Notes: generated by a model not told the origin, from the letters alone. A stretch of 64,000 nt of DNA from Candidatus Vecturithrix granuli (GCA_000739535.1 DF820465.1:300797-364796); one strand, 5' to 3'; positions 50,837-60,035 are shown, numbered from the stretch's first letter. Program-made: numbers and translations.

Positions 50837-53553
50837 CATTTGTATCCGTTGTTCTGGTGAACTTGTCTCGTGGGAATATAGATCGTTTTTTCCTGAATCT
50901 CGTCCGCACGAATTTCTTTTGTTATCAATCGGTGAAGCCAGAAAAATGCCTGTCTCCCAATTTCTTCGGGGTGCTGAAAAATGGCTCCGATCAGTTCGCC
51001 TTTGCGAATAGCTTCTTCGGCGAGCGGGGTTTGATCATAGCCAACGGCCAGTAAGCGCATGGAGGGTAAGTTGCCTTTGTGCAGGGCGTGCAGATATTCG
51101 GTCGTCACCGCTTCGTTTGTGAGAAAGATGCCGTGTAATTCAGGGTTTTCTTCGATGGCTGACGCCAGATAATTTTGCACGTCTTCCCTGTTGGTCATGT
51201 CACAATAAATTTCGACGACATCAAAGGGGTATTGTTCCGCTTTTTGGTGAAATCCCAGGGAACGACGGCACATAGATTCAACCGTCCGATCGACAATCAC
51301 GCCGACAATTGAATTTGGCTGAAGATGGTTCATGAATAATTCAGCCGCCCGGCTTCCGCCTTCCCGATTTCCTGATCGAACGGTGATTGTTGCTGGAACG
51401 GTTTCATCGGCTGCGACAAAAGGAATGCCTTGCAAACTTCCTTTTTCAATCAGTTTCTGCGCCACCGCAATATCGGCAGGGCACAAGATAATGCCCTGGA
51501 TGCCCGGCTGTCGTAATAAACAATTCACCTGTTCCACCTGGGTTGTCGCCTCATACAAAGAGTTCGTAGATAGAACGTCATAGCCATTCCGAAGAGCTTC
51601 GGTCCGAACCCCTTCCAACATCGCATCGAAAAACACATCTGGACCGCGTTTGACAAATCCGATCAGCGGCCGATCAGGGTGTTCTGGATAAACAGGAGCA
51701 GAGAGCGTAAACTCTCCCATGGTAAACGCCAGATTTCCTCCAATGCTAAACAATTCAGACGTCAGTTGCGTCGTTTTTTCTGTTCCAAGTGTGGTTCGGT
51801 GTACCAATTTCCGGATGTATTCTACGGCTTCGACAATCTGATGGGACATTGTGACATTCTGGCTCGTTGCTTGGCCGATCTCGCTGGTGAGGAGATTTAA
51901 GTTCTGAACCATTGCCGCAATGCGGGCGCTCCCTTCTGCCTGTTCTGAAGTAATGCCTCGGATTTGGGCAATCGTTTGCATCAGTTGCCACAACACATGG
52001 CTCACTTGTTCTTGTCGTTCGGTCTGCGATATGACGAGATCAAGCATGATCTGGCGAATCTGTTCATGTTCTCGGGATTGATCGGCTGTTGCCTCCGCGA
52101 TGCGTGAGACCATGCCATGGGTGCTATGAATACTTTCCAATAAAGTATCGAGGGTTTTCCCGGCTTGATCAGACAAGGTCACGCCATTGGAGATAGCTTT
52201 GGATGACCGTTGCATCGCTCGCATGGCGTCACGAAACTCCAATTGAATGGTGCGCAGCAACTCTTCGATTTCATTGGCTGAGTCGTGGGTTCTCTCCGCA
52301 AATTTGACAATCTCATCCGCGATGACCGCAAAATCCCGTCCATGTTCGCCGGCATGAGCAGAAATAATGGCGGCATTAATGGCCAGCAGGTTCGTTTGAT
52401 CTGCAATATCACTAATTACTTCTAAAGATTCGCCCATTTCTTCTGATCGATCTCCCAACCGTTTCACGATCTCGAAGAAGTCATTCATGGATTCCTGAAC
52501 ATGCCTGATCCCTTCAATGCTCTGCTGAACCACCTGTTTGCCCTCCATGGCATCTTTTGAAGCTTCCAGAGAAAGAGCCACGCAGGTTCTGGCGTCTTTT
52601 TCAATGGACTTGGTGGCATCATACAGGCGATCAAGAGAAAACGTCGTTTTTTCTGAAGCTAATGAGGAGGGCGTATTTTTTTCGACAATCTCTTTAAGAT
52701 GGGTAATCGTATTGGCAATCTCTTCAACCGAATGGATCGTTTGCTCGATGGAAGAAGAGGTATCATCCAGTAACGATGATTGTCCCTGGAGACGTTTGGC
52801 GGCATTCTGGATATTGATCGCCATCGTGTTAATTGATTGAGAGATTTCATTGATCCGCTTTGCCGCAATTTTGGTGTCCTGTAAGCTTTGATTTGTAATC
52901 GAATTAATTTGCGCGCCAGCCCTGACAATCTGATTGGTATAATGGCGCGCTTTTGACACCAGAGTGTGCAATTCCGCAATCATAATCTGAATCGGCGCCG
53001 GTCCTGTTCCTTCCGAAAGATCATCGGGAGCAGGAGACCTCAAATTGCCGTGCGTTACGTCCGTAATAGCTTGTTGAACATGATGAAGACGGGTAATAAG
53101 GGTATTGACTGCGTTCACGAATTCATCATCTTCCGACCGCAACATCATTGTGATATTTTCGGTAGAATTTTTGATAATGGCTTTGATCACCTCGGTAATT
53201 TCATCATGAAACGCGACATGTTCTTCCAGATGGTCATAAAGCGGTTTCAATTCCTGATACAGTGGTCGTTTGCGCATGGCATGGAGTTTCTTGCCGACCC
53301 GCATCATTTTTGCAGCATCCGTCAGAAAGGCGATTTGTTCGGTGAGACGCTGCGAGAGAGCCAGCGCCACTCCAATGGAACAGGCGACCACGATGCCCAA
53401 CAGGATAAAAATCATCCCATTCGAGAACATGGCATACACCAATTCAGGAGGGTTGTAGGCCCAAACGCAGGCAAAAGTAAATGCTCCTGCAATTGCTACA
53501 GGAAGTAGCATGAAGAGTATCAGAGCAATCGTGATCCGGTTAGGTGACCTCAT
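50836..53553 (-). CDS. Chemoreceptor-like protein with C-terminal periplasmic-binding-protein fold
   Basis: A 905-residue protein. Two membrane helices (8-31, 46-67) are separated by only about 14 residues, so no periplasmic sensor exists. A HAMP-like region and long coiled coil (70-620) contain the MCP signalling tip IADQTNLLAINAAII...AGEHGRDFAVIADEI (383-415), where the usual EAAR reads ISAH. Residues 628-905 form a LacI/ribose-binding-type domain (PLIGFVKRGPDVFFDAMLEG, ADETVPATITV). By topology this domain is cytoplasmic, so it probably senses an internal sugar-like ligand. It lies 9 nt after an FHA-sigma54 activator gene and probably shares its mRNA. Confidence 0.85.
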   Translation of the reverse strand: MRSPNRITIALILFMLLPVAIAGAFTFACVWAYNPPELVYAMFSNGMIFILLGIVVACSIGVALALSQRLTEQIAFLTDAAKMMRVGKKLHAMRKRPLYQELKPLYDHLEEHVAFHDEITEVIKAIIKNSTENITMMLRSEDDEFVNAVNTLITRLHHVQQAITDVTHGNLRSPAPDDLSEGTGPAPIQIMIAELHTLVSKARHYTNQIVRAGAQINSITNQSLQDTKIAAKRINEISQSINTMAINIQNAAKRLQGQSSLLDDTSSSIEQTIHSVEEIANTITHLKEIVEKNTPSSLASEKTTFSLDRLYDATKSIEKDARTCVALSLEASKDAMEGKQVVQQSIEGIRHVQESMNDFFEIVKRLGDRSEEMGESLEVISDIADQTNLLAINAAIISAHAGEHGRDFAVIADEIVKFAERTHDSANEIEELLRTIQLEFRDAMRAMQRSSKAISNGVTLSDQAGKTLDTLLESIHSTHGMVSRIAEATADQSREHEQIRQIMLDLVISQTERQEQVSHVLWQLMQTIAQIRGITSEQAEGSARIAAMVQNLNLLTSEIGQATSQNVTMSHQIVEAVEYIRKLVHRTTLGTEKTTQLTSELFSIGGNLAFTMGEFTLSAPVYPEHPDRPLIGFVKRGPDVFFDAMLEGVRTEALRNGYDVLSTNSLYEATTQVEQVNCLLRQPGIQGIILCPADIAVAQKLIEKGSLQGIPFVAADETVPATITVRSGNREGGSRAAELFMNHLQPNSIVGVIVDRTVESMCRRSLGFHQKAEQYPFDVVEIYCDMTNREDVQNYLASAIEENPELHGIFLTNEAVTTEYLHALHKGNLPSMRLLAVGYDQTPLAEEAIRKGELIGAIFQHPEEIGRQAFFWLHRLITKEIRADEIQEKTIYIPTRQVHQNNGYK

Positions 53554-53562
53554 AGGCGTGAC

Positions 53563-54885
53563 TCACTCAGGATTATAACCATATTTTTTAATGTCTCGGA
53601 GCTTAATGCCGTAGCGATTGGCCTTATTTTGGATGGCTTTTGGCGTGACTCCTAACAATTTTGCGGCTTTTCGCGTATCCCAATTCACTTCTTCGAGGAT
53701 TTTCATGAATTGGGGGCGCGTCGGATTTTTCAGAATAGAGTCGCCCATTGGCTGCCGAATGTCATCAAGGATCAACTCATCTATATCAATCGGAGCATCA
53801 TCGGCTTTATAGAGCAAGGTACGCTTGATCGCACTCTCAAGCTGACGAATATTGCCCGGCCAGGGGTATTGCTTTAAACGTTCCAGCGCTTCAGGAGTGA
53901 TCCTGGGAATAAACCCGAGCTTCATTAAGCCGTATTTTTTGAGGAAGTGCATGGTTAAACGTTCAAGATCATCACCGCGTTCACGCAGAGGAGGCAGGAA
54001 AATCGTAAAAATACTCAACCGTTGGTACAGATCTTCCCGGAACGTCCCTTCTGCTATGTGGCGTTCAATGGGCTGATTTGTTGCGCTAATCACCCGAACA
54101 TCCACCCGAATCTCCTGTCGTCCTCCAATCCGATAAAAGACGCCATCTTGCAGCACACGTAACAAGGCCACCTGGGTTTCCGGCAAGGTATCGCCAATTT
54201 CATCCAGGAACAAGGTGCCGCCATGGGCTTCTTCAAATTTTCCGATCTTGCGAGCATCCGCCCCGGAAAAAGAGCCCTTTTCATGACCAAAGAGTTCGCT
54301 TAAGAGCAGATTTTTTTGAATCGCACCGCTATTGACGGCAATGTACGGTTTATGCGCACGATTGCCAGATACGTGCAGCGCCCGTGCAACCAATTCTTTC
54401 CCGGTGCCAGATTCTCCCCGAATCACTACAGGTTCTTTTTCTTTCGCCACCTTTTGAATCTGGGCATAGACGTTACACATGGCTTCACTCTCACCAAGCA
54501 TGGAGCCAAAGTTCAAATTATCATCCAGATAGCTGTCAACATCATCGACCGCGACAATCTTCGTCCCACCTTCACGTTCCTCTTCCTGAACGATTTTACA
54601 GGTTAACGTGAAGGGCAGAATGGAGATGGTACACTCCTCAGGCAGTTCACGCCGGAGTTTTTTTCCAGGAAGCCGCACATTATTCAAAAATGTCCCGTTT
54701 GTACTCTCATTATCGTAGATGAAAAATCTTCCGGCTTCTTTGATAATAACAGCATGATTTCGGGAAACGCGGGGATCATGAAGGACAATATCGCTATCCT
54801 CAAGTTTCCCAATTTTGATCGCTCGTTTTTCACGGGAGGAATCCCACACAATCTGATTTCCCAAAAACACGATTAATTTTGACAC
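53563..54885 (-). CDS. FHA-domain sigma54-dependent transcriptional activator
   Basis: A 440-residue regulator. An FHA domain (about 20-90; GKLEDSDIVLHDPRVSRNH, NESTNGTFLNN) that binds phosphothreonine replaces the usual receiver domain. The AAA+ domain (about 130-360) has Walker A GESGTGKE and Walker B GTLFLDEIGD. The sigma54-contact loop reads GSFSGA where GAFTGA is canonical. A Fis-type helix-turn-helix ends the protein (TRKAAKLLGVTPKAIQNKANR). Activity should depend on a Ser/Thr kinase elsewhere. Located 9 nt before the receptor-like gene. Confidence 0.9.
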   Translation of the reverse strand: MSKLIVFLGNQIVWDSSREKRAIKIGKLEDSDIVLHDPRVSRNHAVIIKEAGRFFIYDNESTNGTFLNNVRLPGKKLRRELPEECTISILPFTLTCKIVQEEEREGGTKIVAVDDVDSYLDDNLNFGSMLGESEAMCNVYAQIQKVAKEKEPVVIRGESGTGKELVARALHVSGNRAHKPYIAVNSGAIQKNLLLSELFGHEKGSFSGADARKIGKFEEAHGGTLFLDEIGDTLPETQVALLRVLQDGVFYRIGGRQEIRVDVRVISATNQPIERHIAEGTFREDLYQRLSIFTIFLPPLRERGDDLERLTMHFLKKYGLMKLGFIPRITPEALERLKQYPWPGNIRQLESAIKRTLLYKADDAPIDIDELILDDIRQPMGDSILKNPTRPQFMKILEEVNWDTRKAAKLLGVTPKAIQNKANRYGIKLRDIKKYGYNPE

Positions 54886-54908
54886 AATCGTCTATTGGCA
54901 TCGGGCAT

Positions 54909-54980
54909 AAGGCGAAGGGCGAAGGGTAAATTTACCATTTGTCCTTCGCCTTGTGCCTTTTACCCTTCGCCCTTCGCCTT
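54909..54980. repeat. 22-bp perfect inverted repeat of AAGGCGAAGGGCGAAGGG type
   Basis: The arms 54909-54930 and 54959-54980 are exact complements. The arms and spacer are built from short CCTTCGCC-like units. It lies between the DUF89 gene and the FHA activator gene, both on the minus strand, and could terminate the upstream operon. Confidence 0.75.
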
Positions 54981-54998
54981 TTACCCTTTCACAGGTTG

Positions 54999-55847
54999 TC
55001 AAAAGAGGATCACATTATTCCCTTTTTTGACATTCAAACTTCTGGCAATCGGATGACACACGGCTTTCAAGAGAAATGCAATATTTTCCCGACCGCCGAA
55101 CAGAGTCTGGTAATAGCCGATCCCTTTGGCAATGATCAGATCAGAGTTATCCCAGACCTGCATAAACCCTTCGGTCATCACATCCATCGTTAGCCCAATC
55201 GTATCGTGCGTATGGGGAATAATGGCCCCGTATTGGCCCAGGCCGATTTCTTCCACATCATCAACAGTCGCGTCGTTCAATATCGGTGTTTCTTTCGGAG
55301 AGATTACAATCGTTTTTCCCATCTCGGCAATCGCTTCAATTAAGATGGCATCAAGCGCAATTTCACCGCAATTATCTGTCAGATAGAGCACATTTTTGGC
55401 TTCCTGTAATTTGGCCTCAAAGCGTTCAAATTCATCAATAGCAAACCCTTGTTGGAGTCCCTCCGATATGGGTTCGGCGAAATATCCGATCGTCTCTGCA
55501 TGGGTTTCCAGGGGCACCGCGGCCTCAATAGCGTTGGCTAAGACTGCCGCCAATACTTTATCTTTGAGCGTATGGAGGTCAGGTTTCACTTCTTCAGCCA
55601 GTGAACGAAACACAGCGTTCGTTTCTGTTTTCAAATCTTTATACGGGTCAGTACTTGAGGCGCTTTTGACCATTTGATGAATTTCGCTTGCCAGCAATTC
55701 CGGAACAGCCTCATGAAATGAATTTTGGAGTTTATCGATCACCCATTGGATTGTTTCATAACGTTCTTCCCAATCATTAAAGGCATGATCGCAGGCTTCA
55801 CAGGCCTGACGTAGCAAGCATTCTGCACACAAATATGTTGTTTTCAT
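54999..55847 (-). CDS. DUF89 (ARMT1-like) metal-dependent phosphatase family protein
   Basis: A 282-residue protein of the DUF89 family, whose members are metal-dependent phosphatases thought to remove damaged sugar phosphates or related metabolites. Signatures are an N-terminal CAECLLRQ with paired Cys, VLYLTDNCGEIALD (metal-site Asp and Asn), ILNDATVDDVEE and LIIAKGIGYYQTL. Length fits the small archaeal/bacterial subgroup. It overlaps the DUF4177-like gene by an ATGA, so it is translationally coupled and the last gene of the operon that starts with the OmpA-like gene. Confidence 0.8.
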   Translation of the reverse strand: MKTTYLCAECLLRQACEACDHAFNDWEERYETIQWVIDKLQNSFHEAVPELLASEIHQMVKSASSTDPYKDLKTETNAVFRSLAEEVKPDLHTLKDKVLAAVLANAIEAAVPLETHAETIGYFAEPISEGLQQGFAIDEFERFEAKLQEAKNVLYLTDNCGEIALDAILIEAIAEMGKTIVISPKETPILNDATVDDVEEIGLGQYGAIIPHTHDTIGLTMDVMTEGFMQVWDNSDLIIAKGIGYYQTLFGGRENIAFLLKAVCHPIARSLNVKKGNNVILF

Positions 55848-56062
55848 AACTCTCCTTCTTCCCCTAGTAGTTCTCCAGCCTCGCTGGTATCGTCTCGAGA
55901 TCGCACGAAAAATAGAAACGCCATGGATGGGCGTTTCGACCCGGTTCCCATTGCAAAATGCAGGCTTTCAAAGGTCCAGCCCCGGGGCGTCCAGGTATTC
56001 AGAACCTCTTCAATGTTGTCATCGGTCACAATACTTAATTCAACAACTTTATACCTCATCAT
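55844..56062 (-). CDS. Small DUF4177-like protein (72 aa)
   Basis: A compact alpha-beta protein: MRYKVVELSI, then a helix (DNIEEVLNTW) and the sequence RGWTFESLHFA, which resembles DUF4177 (LN..G..GW.L). It ends in an acidic tail. No known biochemical role. It starts 18 nt after the LolC/E-type gene and overlaps the DUF89 gene. Confidence 0.65.
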   Translation of the reverse strand: MMRYKVVELSIVTDDNIEEVLNTWTPRGWTFESLHFAMGTGSKRPSMAFLFFVRSRDDTSEAGELLGEEGEL

Positions 56063-56080
56063 CAGATCACACGTTTGTTC

Positions 56081-57358
56081 TCATTCACAGCGCAGAACGA
56101 CTGCCGGATCAAGCCTCGCCGCTTGTTTAGCCGGATACAGCGTTGCCAAAAAACAGATCAAAATCGAGGAGATCGCGACAAGCGTCAGATCAAGAGGCAT
56201 CATCCGAAACGGCAGATAATTTAAATAATATACGCCCCCCTCCAGATGGATGAGATGATATGTATCCGCAACCCAACAAATGACCGCCCCTAACCCGCAT
56301 CCTATCACTGTGCCGACAACGCCGATAAATAGTCCCTGCATGACGAATAAGCGCATAATGCTGGCTGAATTGGCCCCCATGGATTTCAGAATAGCAATAT
56401 CATGATTTTTTTCCATGACCATCAGGATTAACGTGCTCGCAATATTTAAACAGGCCACAATCACGATTAATGTCAACATAAGGAACATCGCTTTTTTGTA
56501 AAGGCGAAAAATAGCAAACAAATTTTTGTTCATCTCAGTCCAATCTCTGACGTTATATGCATATCCGAGAGTGTACTGAAGGTCGGAAGCAATCTGTTGT
56601 GAGCGAAAGATATTATCTACCTTGATTTCTATGCCGGTCGCAAAATCGCCGATTTGAAAATATTCCTGAGCTGCGAGAAAAGATATATACACCAGATTGG
56701 CGTCATATTCATACATCCCATACTCAAAAATTCCGGTAATTTCAAACATCTGTCGTTTCGGCACCGGCCAGGAAGAGGTGTCGTCTTTCATCGGGGAAAT
56801 GAGCAGTATCGTATCTCCAACAGCGACCTGCAATGTTTTCGCCAGTTCGGCGCCAATCAGGATGCCATATCCTGGCTGCAGCGCATCTTCAGACGGCGAT
56901 TCCAGAAAATCTAACTTCCCCTGCACAATATTCGCGGCCAGATCAGAAGTATGCTGCACAGCATCAATCATTACGCCTTTGACCGTCGATTCTGTCGAAA
57001 ACGCGTTGGCTTGAATCATGACCTGGCGCAGGATAAAGGGCGCAACGCCCTTGACATGCTCGGCGTTGGCGATCTGGTGATCAAGTTCACGATATTCTTC
57101 GATCCATCCGCCACGCTTAAAGATTAAAATATGCGCGTTCGTGCCCAGAATTTTATCGCGCAGTTCACCACTCAACCCTGTCATGACAGCCAAGACAATG
57201 ATTAATGCCATTACTCCGACCGCCACCCCGGTAATCGAGATGATGCTAATCAGCGAGATAAACACTTCTTTGCGTTTGGAACGCAGATATCGCCAACTGA
57301 TAAACAGTTCATATCCCGAAAGATATTTTCCTGGAGATGTTATTACTTGCAACGTCAA
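56081..57358 (-). CDS. lolE: LolC/LolE-type lipoprotein-releasing permease
   Basis: A 425-residue FtsX-like ABC permease. It has one N-terminal helix (about 30-60), a large periplasmic MacB-like domain (about 65-270) and three C-terminal helices (about 290-320, 335-370, 385-415). The N-terminal YLRSKRKEVFISLISIIS and AVMTGL segments are typical of LolC/E, which extract lipoproteins from the inner membrane for LolA. Only one permease gene and no LolD ATPase are in view, so it may act as a homodimer (LolF-like) with LolD encoded elsewhere. It starts 3 nt after the OmpA-like gene. Confidence 0.85.
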   Translation of the reverse strand: MTLQVITSPGKYLSGYELFISWRYLRSKRKEVFISLISIISITGVAVGVMALIIVLAVMTGLSGELRDKILGTNAHILIFKRGGWIEEYRELDHQIANAEHVKGVAPFILRQVMIQANAFSTESTVKGVMIDAVQHTSDLAANIVQGKLDFLESPSEDALQPGYGILIGAELAKTLQVAVGDTILLISPMKDDTSSWPVPKRQMFEITGIFEYGMYEYDANLVYISFLAAQEYFQIGDFATGIEIKVDNIFRSQQIASDLQYTLGYAYNVRDWTEMNKNLFAIFRLYKKAMFLMLTLIVIVACLNIASTLILMVMEKNHDIAILKSMGANSASIMRLFVMQGLFIGVVGTVIGCGLGAVICWVADTYHLIHLEGGVYYLNYLPFRMMPLDLTLVAISSILICFLATLYPAKQAARLDPAVVLRCE

Positions 57359-57361
57359 CTC

Positions 57362-58144
57362 CTACCTGGTGGTTAAAATGATTCGAAAGACTTCGGCGCG
57401 TCGATTTTTTGCCCTGCCCTCCGTAGTTTCATTCGGAGCAATCGGCTGTTTCTCTCCATAAGACCGGGTAATGAGGCGGTCAGCATCGATCTGCCAGGTT
57501 TTGATTAGATAATTTTTCACTGCCTCTGCCCGGCGTTTCCCCAGACGTTCATTGTTTTGCTCATTCCCAATATAATCAGTGTGTCCTTCGATCAACACTG
57601 AATATTCAGGATTTTGCAAGACTTTTTCAGCAATGCCATCAAGTTCAGTTTTGGCAGTAGCGTCAAGATTGGCTTTGGCAAACTCGAAATGTACCATCGT
57701 ATCAAGCGCACAGTTACACAATACTTTGACTTCAACCGAGCGCGTGACTGAGCATTCTCCATCGGTTACTACGCCTCGAACGGTATAGACTTTTTCGGGA
57801 TCTTCTATCGTTTGACAGGTTGGGGTATGCCATACGGCCCGATGCCCTGTTTCAAAGGATTGTCCCTCGATTTCCCACAGATAGCTTAATTGATCTGACT
57901 GAGGAGCCGTGGCTGCCAATTCTAGCGAGACCGGATCGCCGCATTTGGCGGTTAGAGGCGTCACGGTGAACACAGTAATTGATGGACACCAACCCTCGCC
58001 TTCAGCACCTCTCTGGGCCGCAATGTCTCTTCCCATAATCCTCTGCGTCAGATCAGAGGTCTGGGTACATCCTGACATGATCAGAATAAGAAGAAGTATT
58101 CCTGCTACGTCAATGCCTATTCTTGTTGCTGTGTATTTTCCCAT
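57362..58144 (-). CDS. OmpA/Pal-family lipoprotein with PKD-like domain
   Basis: A 260-residue lipoprotein. The signal peptide ends in MSGC (Cys about 26). An immunoglobulin/PKD-like domain (about 50-145) precedes a C-terminal OmpA domain (about 150-255) with HFEFAKANLD, VLIEGHTDYIGNEQNNERLGKRRAEAVKNYL and SYGEKQPI. The OmpA domain should bind diaminopimelate in peptidoglycan. It heads a tight operon with a LolC/E-type permease, which is fitting because it is itself probably a Lol substrate. Confidence 0.82.
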   Translation of the reverse strand: MGKYTATRIGIDVAGILLLILIMSGCTQTSDLTQRIMGRDIAAQRGAEGEGWCPSITVFTVTPLTAKCGDPVSLELAATAPQSDQLSYLWEIEGQSFETGHRAVWHTPTCQTIEDPEKVYTVRGVVTDGECSVTRSVEVKVLCNCALDTMVHFEFAKANLDATAKTELDGIAEKVLQNPEYSVLIEGHTDYIGNEQNNERLGKRRAEAVKNYLIKTWQIDADRLITRSYGEKQPIAPNETTEGRAKNRRAEVFRIILTTR

Positions 58145-58263
58145 ACAAAACCTCGCTATTAGAGATGTTAACGGACATCAGGATGTTATTGATGTGCATT
58201 TTCATCACCAGATGCCCTGCCAGTAATCGAACGTATGCTATGGTTAGAACACAATATCATAAA

Positions 58264-58292
58264 GTTTATCTTGGTTCTTCAAATTTTGTCAA
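58264..58292 (-). promoter_or_regulatory. Possible sigma70 promoter of the OmpA-like operon
   Basis: On the minus strand TTGACA (58292-58287) is followed after 16 nt by GATAAA. It lies about 120 nt upstream of the OmpA-like start, in the divergent region shared with ribF (58145-58451). That region holds no other feature I recognise apart from the promoter at 58362 and an AGCC...GGCTTTTTT stem near 58333. Confidence 0.4.
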
Positions 58293-58361
58293 AAGAAAAT
58301 TGCAGAATTTAATAAGGAGATAATAGATTATAAGCCGCGATGAAGCCATGTGGCTTTTTTA

Positions 58362-58390
58362 TTGACACAGACCCAGGGTGTTTCTATACA
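58362..58390 (+). promoter_or_regulatory. Strong sigma70-type promoter of ribF
   Basis: TTGACA (58362-58367), a 17-nt spacer and TATACA (58385-58390) lie about 60 nt before the ribF ATG. Confidence 0.75.
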
Positions 58391-58451
58391 CTGACTTGCT
58401 TGTAAAAGCTCGACTGCATCGCTAATTATCAGAGGTGAAAAAGAAACACAC

Positions 58452-59396
58452 ATGAAAATTTTTTCAACGCTCCAGGAGGTTACAGAAATTTTTCCAACTC
58501 CTATTCTGACTATGGGAAATTTTGATGGAGTTCATTTCGGACATCAACATATTTTTCGGTTAGTTTGCGAACGCGCCCAACACCTTCAGGGAACCTCGAT
58601 GGTCTTGACATTCGATCCCCATCCACAAAAAATTCTTTTTCCAGATCGGGAATTTTTTCTGATTAATCACATTGAAGAAAAAATCGAGATTCTTCGACAG
58701 ATCGGGATCGATGTCTTGGTGTGCATGAAATTTACACTGGCATTCTCGCAACAGAATCCGAAAGATTTTGTCCGTGAGGTGCTTGTCAACACGTTACACG
58801 TTCATGAAATTTACGTTGGATATGACAGTCGGTTTGGGCAACATCAACAAGGCGACCCAGAGGCGTTAATCCGTTGGGGACAATTCTATGGGTTTGGCGT
58901 CACCATTATTCCACCTATTAGCAAAGATGGTAGCATTGTGAGCAGCACCAAAATTCGACAATTGATCCGCGAGGGAAATCTTGAAGAGGCCAGTCGTTTG
59001 CTCAATCGTCCGTATGCCATTGATGGGCGTGTGATTTCAGGCGTCCGACGCGGTTCGACGCTCTTAGGCTATCCAACAGCCAATATAGAAATTCTTCACG
59101 AACTGATTCCAAAACGAGGGGTTTATATCTGTCGGGTCCTCTGGAAAACCTACAGCTATTCTGCGGTGGTCAATATTGGGGTCAATCCCACGTTTCACCA
59201 TCAGCACACCTCCGTAGAAGCGCACCTGCTCGATTTTCAAGGAAATCTCTACGGAGAACGCCTGAAAGTCATTTTTCTCAAACGTATTCGGGATGAAATT
59301 TCTTTTCCGGATCATAACGCCTTAGCAGCACAAATAGCGCAAGATGTTTGCACTGCTAAGGCATATTTTACTCATCAAGATTCTTGTTCAACGTAA
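58452..59396 (+). CDS. ribF: Bifunctional riboflavin kinase / FAD synthetase
   Basis: Phosphorylates riboflavin to FMN and adenylates FMN to FAD. The 314-residue length is standard. The N-terminal adenylyltransferase has TMGNFDGVHFGHQ (the class HxGH-type nucleotide site) and the C-terminal kinase half has GYPTANI. No FMN riboswitch is visible in the leader, so flavin control is not evident. Its last 22 nt overlap the 3' end of the convergent DksA-type gene. Confidence 0.93.
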   Translation: MKIFSTLQEVTEIFPTPILTMGNFDGVHFGHQHIFRLVCERAQHLQGTSMVLTFDPHPQKILFPDREFFLINHIEEKIEILRQIGIDVLVCMKFTLAFSQQNPKDFVREVLVNTLHVHEIYVGYDSRFGQHQQGDPEALIRWGQFYGFGVTIIPPISKDGSIVSSTKIRQLIREGNLEEASRLLNRPYAIDGRVISGVRRGSTLLGYPTANIEILHELIPKRGVYICRVLWKTYSYSAVVNIGVNPTFHHQHTSVEAHLLDFQGNLYGERLKVIFLKRIRDEISFPDHNALAAQIAQDVCTAKAYFTHQDSCST

Positions 59397-59740
59397 ATGC
59401 GCAATTTTTTCTGCCGCTCTTGTTTGGCTTTACAATCAAGGCATAAGTGTGTAAATGGGAGGGCCATTAATCGCTCTATCTCAATATCATCGCCGCATTC
59501 ATCGCACTCGCCATAGGTGTCCTCTTTGATCCGTTTTAAGGCTTCATCAATATTCTGAAGTTTTTCTCGTTCCCGTTCTTCAAAAATATAATTCAGTTCA
59601 TGTTCCAGGCTGTCGGTTGCAATATCAATAAAATCTCCTCGCAGATCTCCTATTTCCCCCTTTTTCCCCCTGATCTTTTGTAAGATTTCTCGTTTTTGTT
59701 CTAGCAACATCATGCGAACTTGTTCGAATCGTTCATCCAT
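59375..59740 (-). CDS. DksA/TraR-type C4 zinc-finger protein
   Basis: A 121-residue protein with an N-terminal coiled coil (about 1-75, highly charged) and a C4 zinc finger YGECDECG...HLCLDCKAKQ (four Cys). It has the DksA layout and probably binds RNA polymerase in the secondary channel to tune transcription. The coiled-coil tip lacks an obvious DxxDxA motif, so the response to ppGpp is uncertain. It converges with and overlaps ribF by 22 nt. Confidence 0.85.
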   Translation of the reverse strand: MDERFEQVRMMLLEQKREILQKIRGKKGEIGDLRGDFIDIATDSLEHELNYIFEEREREKLQNIDEALKRIKEDTYGECDECGDDIEIERLMALPFTHLCLDCKAKQERQKKLRIYVEQES

Positions 59741-60035
59741 AAATCCTCTCTATTCGCTTCAGGGAGTAACAAAACCATCGTTTTTGCTCATCCCTGAGAG
59801 CGCGATCCTTTTCCTGCGTTATAATTAATTGATCTTGACTTGCCCTGAATTCATATTTTTGCGTTCTCTTGAACAAGGGCATAAACGCTAAGAATCGTTG
59901 TAATAGAAGTCAAGGAAATTTTTCGGTTATGATATAAATTTTAATAACTCCTTGTATTATCAGAAGATAGACGGAACTTATGTGTGAGGTGAATGGTGAA
60001 AGAACATCAACAACCACCTTTCATGACGCCTGGGT

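Noticed and set aside
58145-58451. FMN riboswitch before ribF
   Set aside because: None of the conserved FMN-element boxes is visible; a plain promoter and short leader explain the region.
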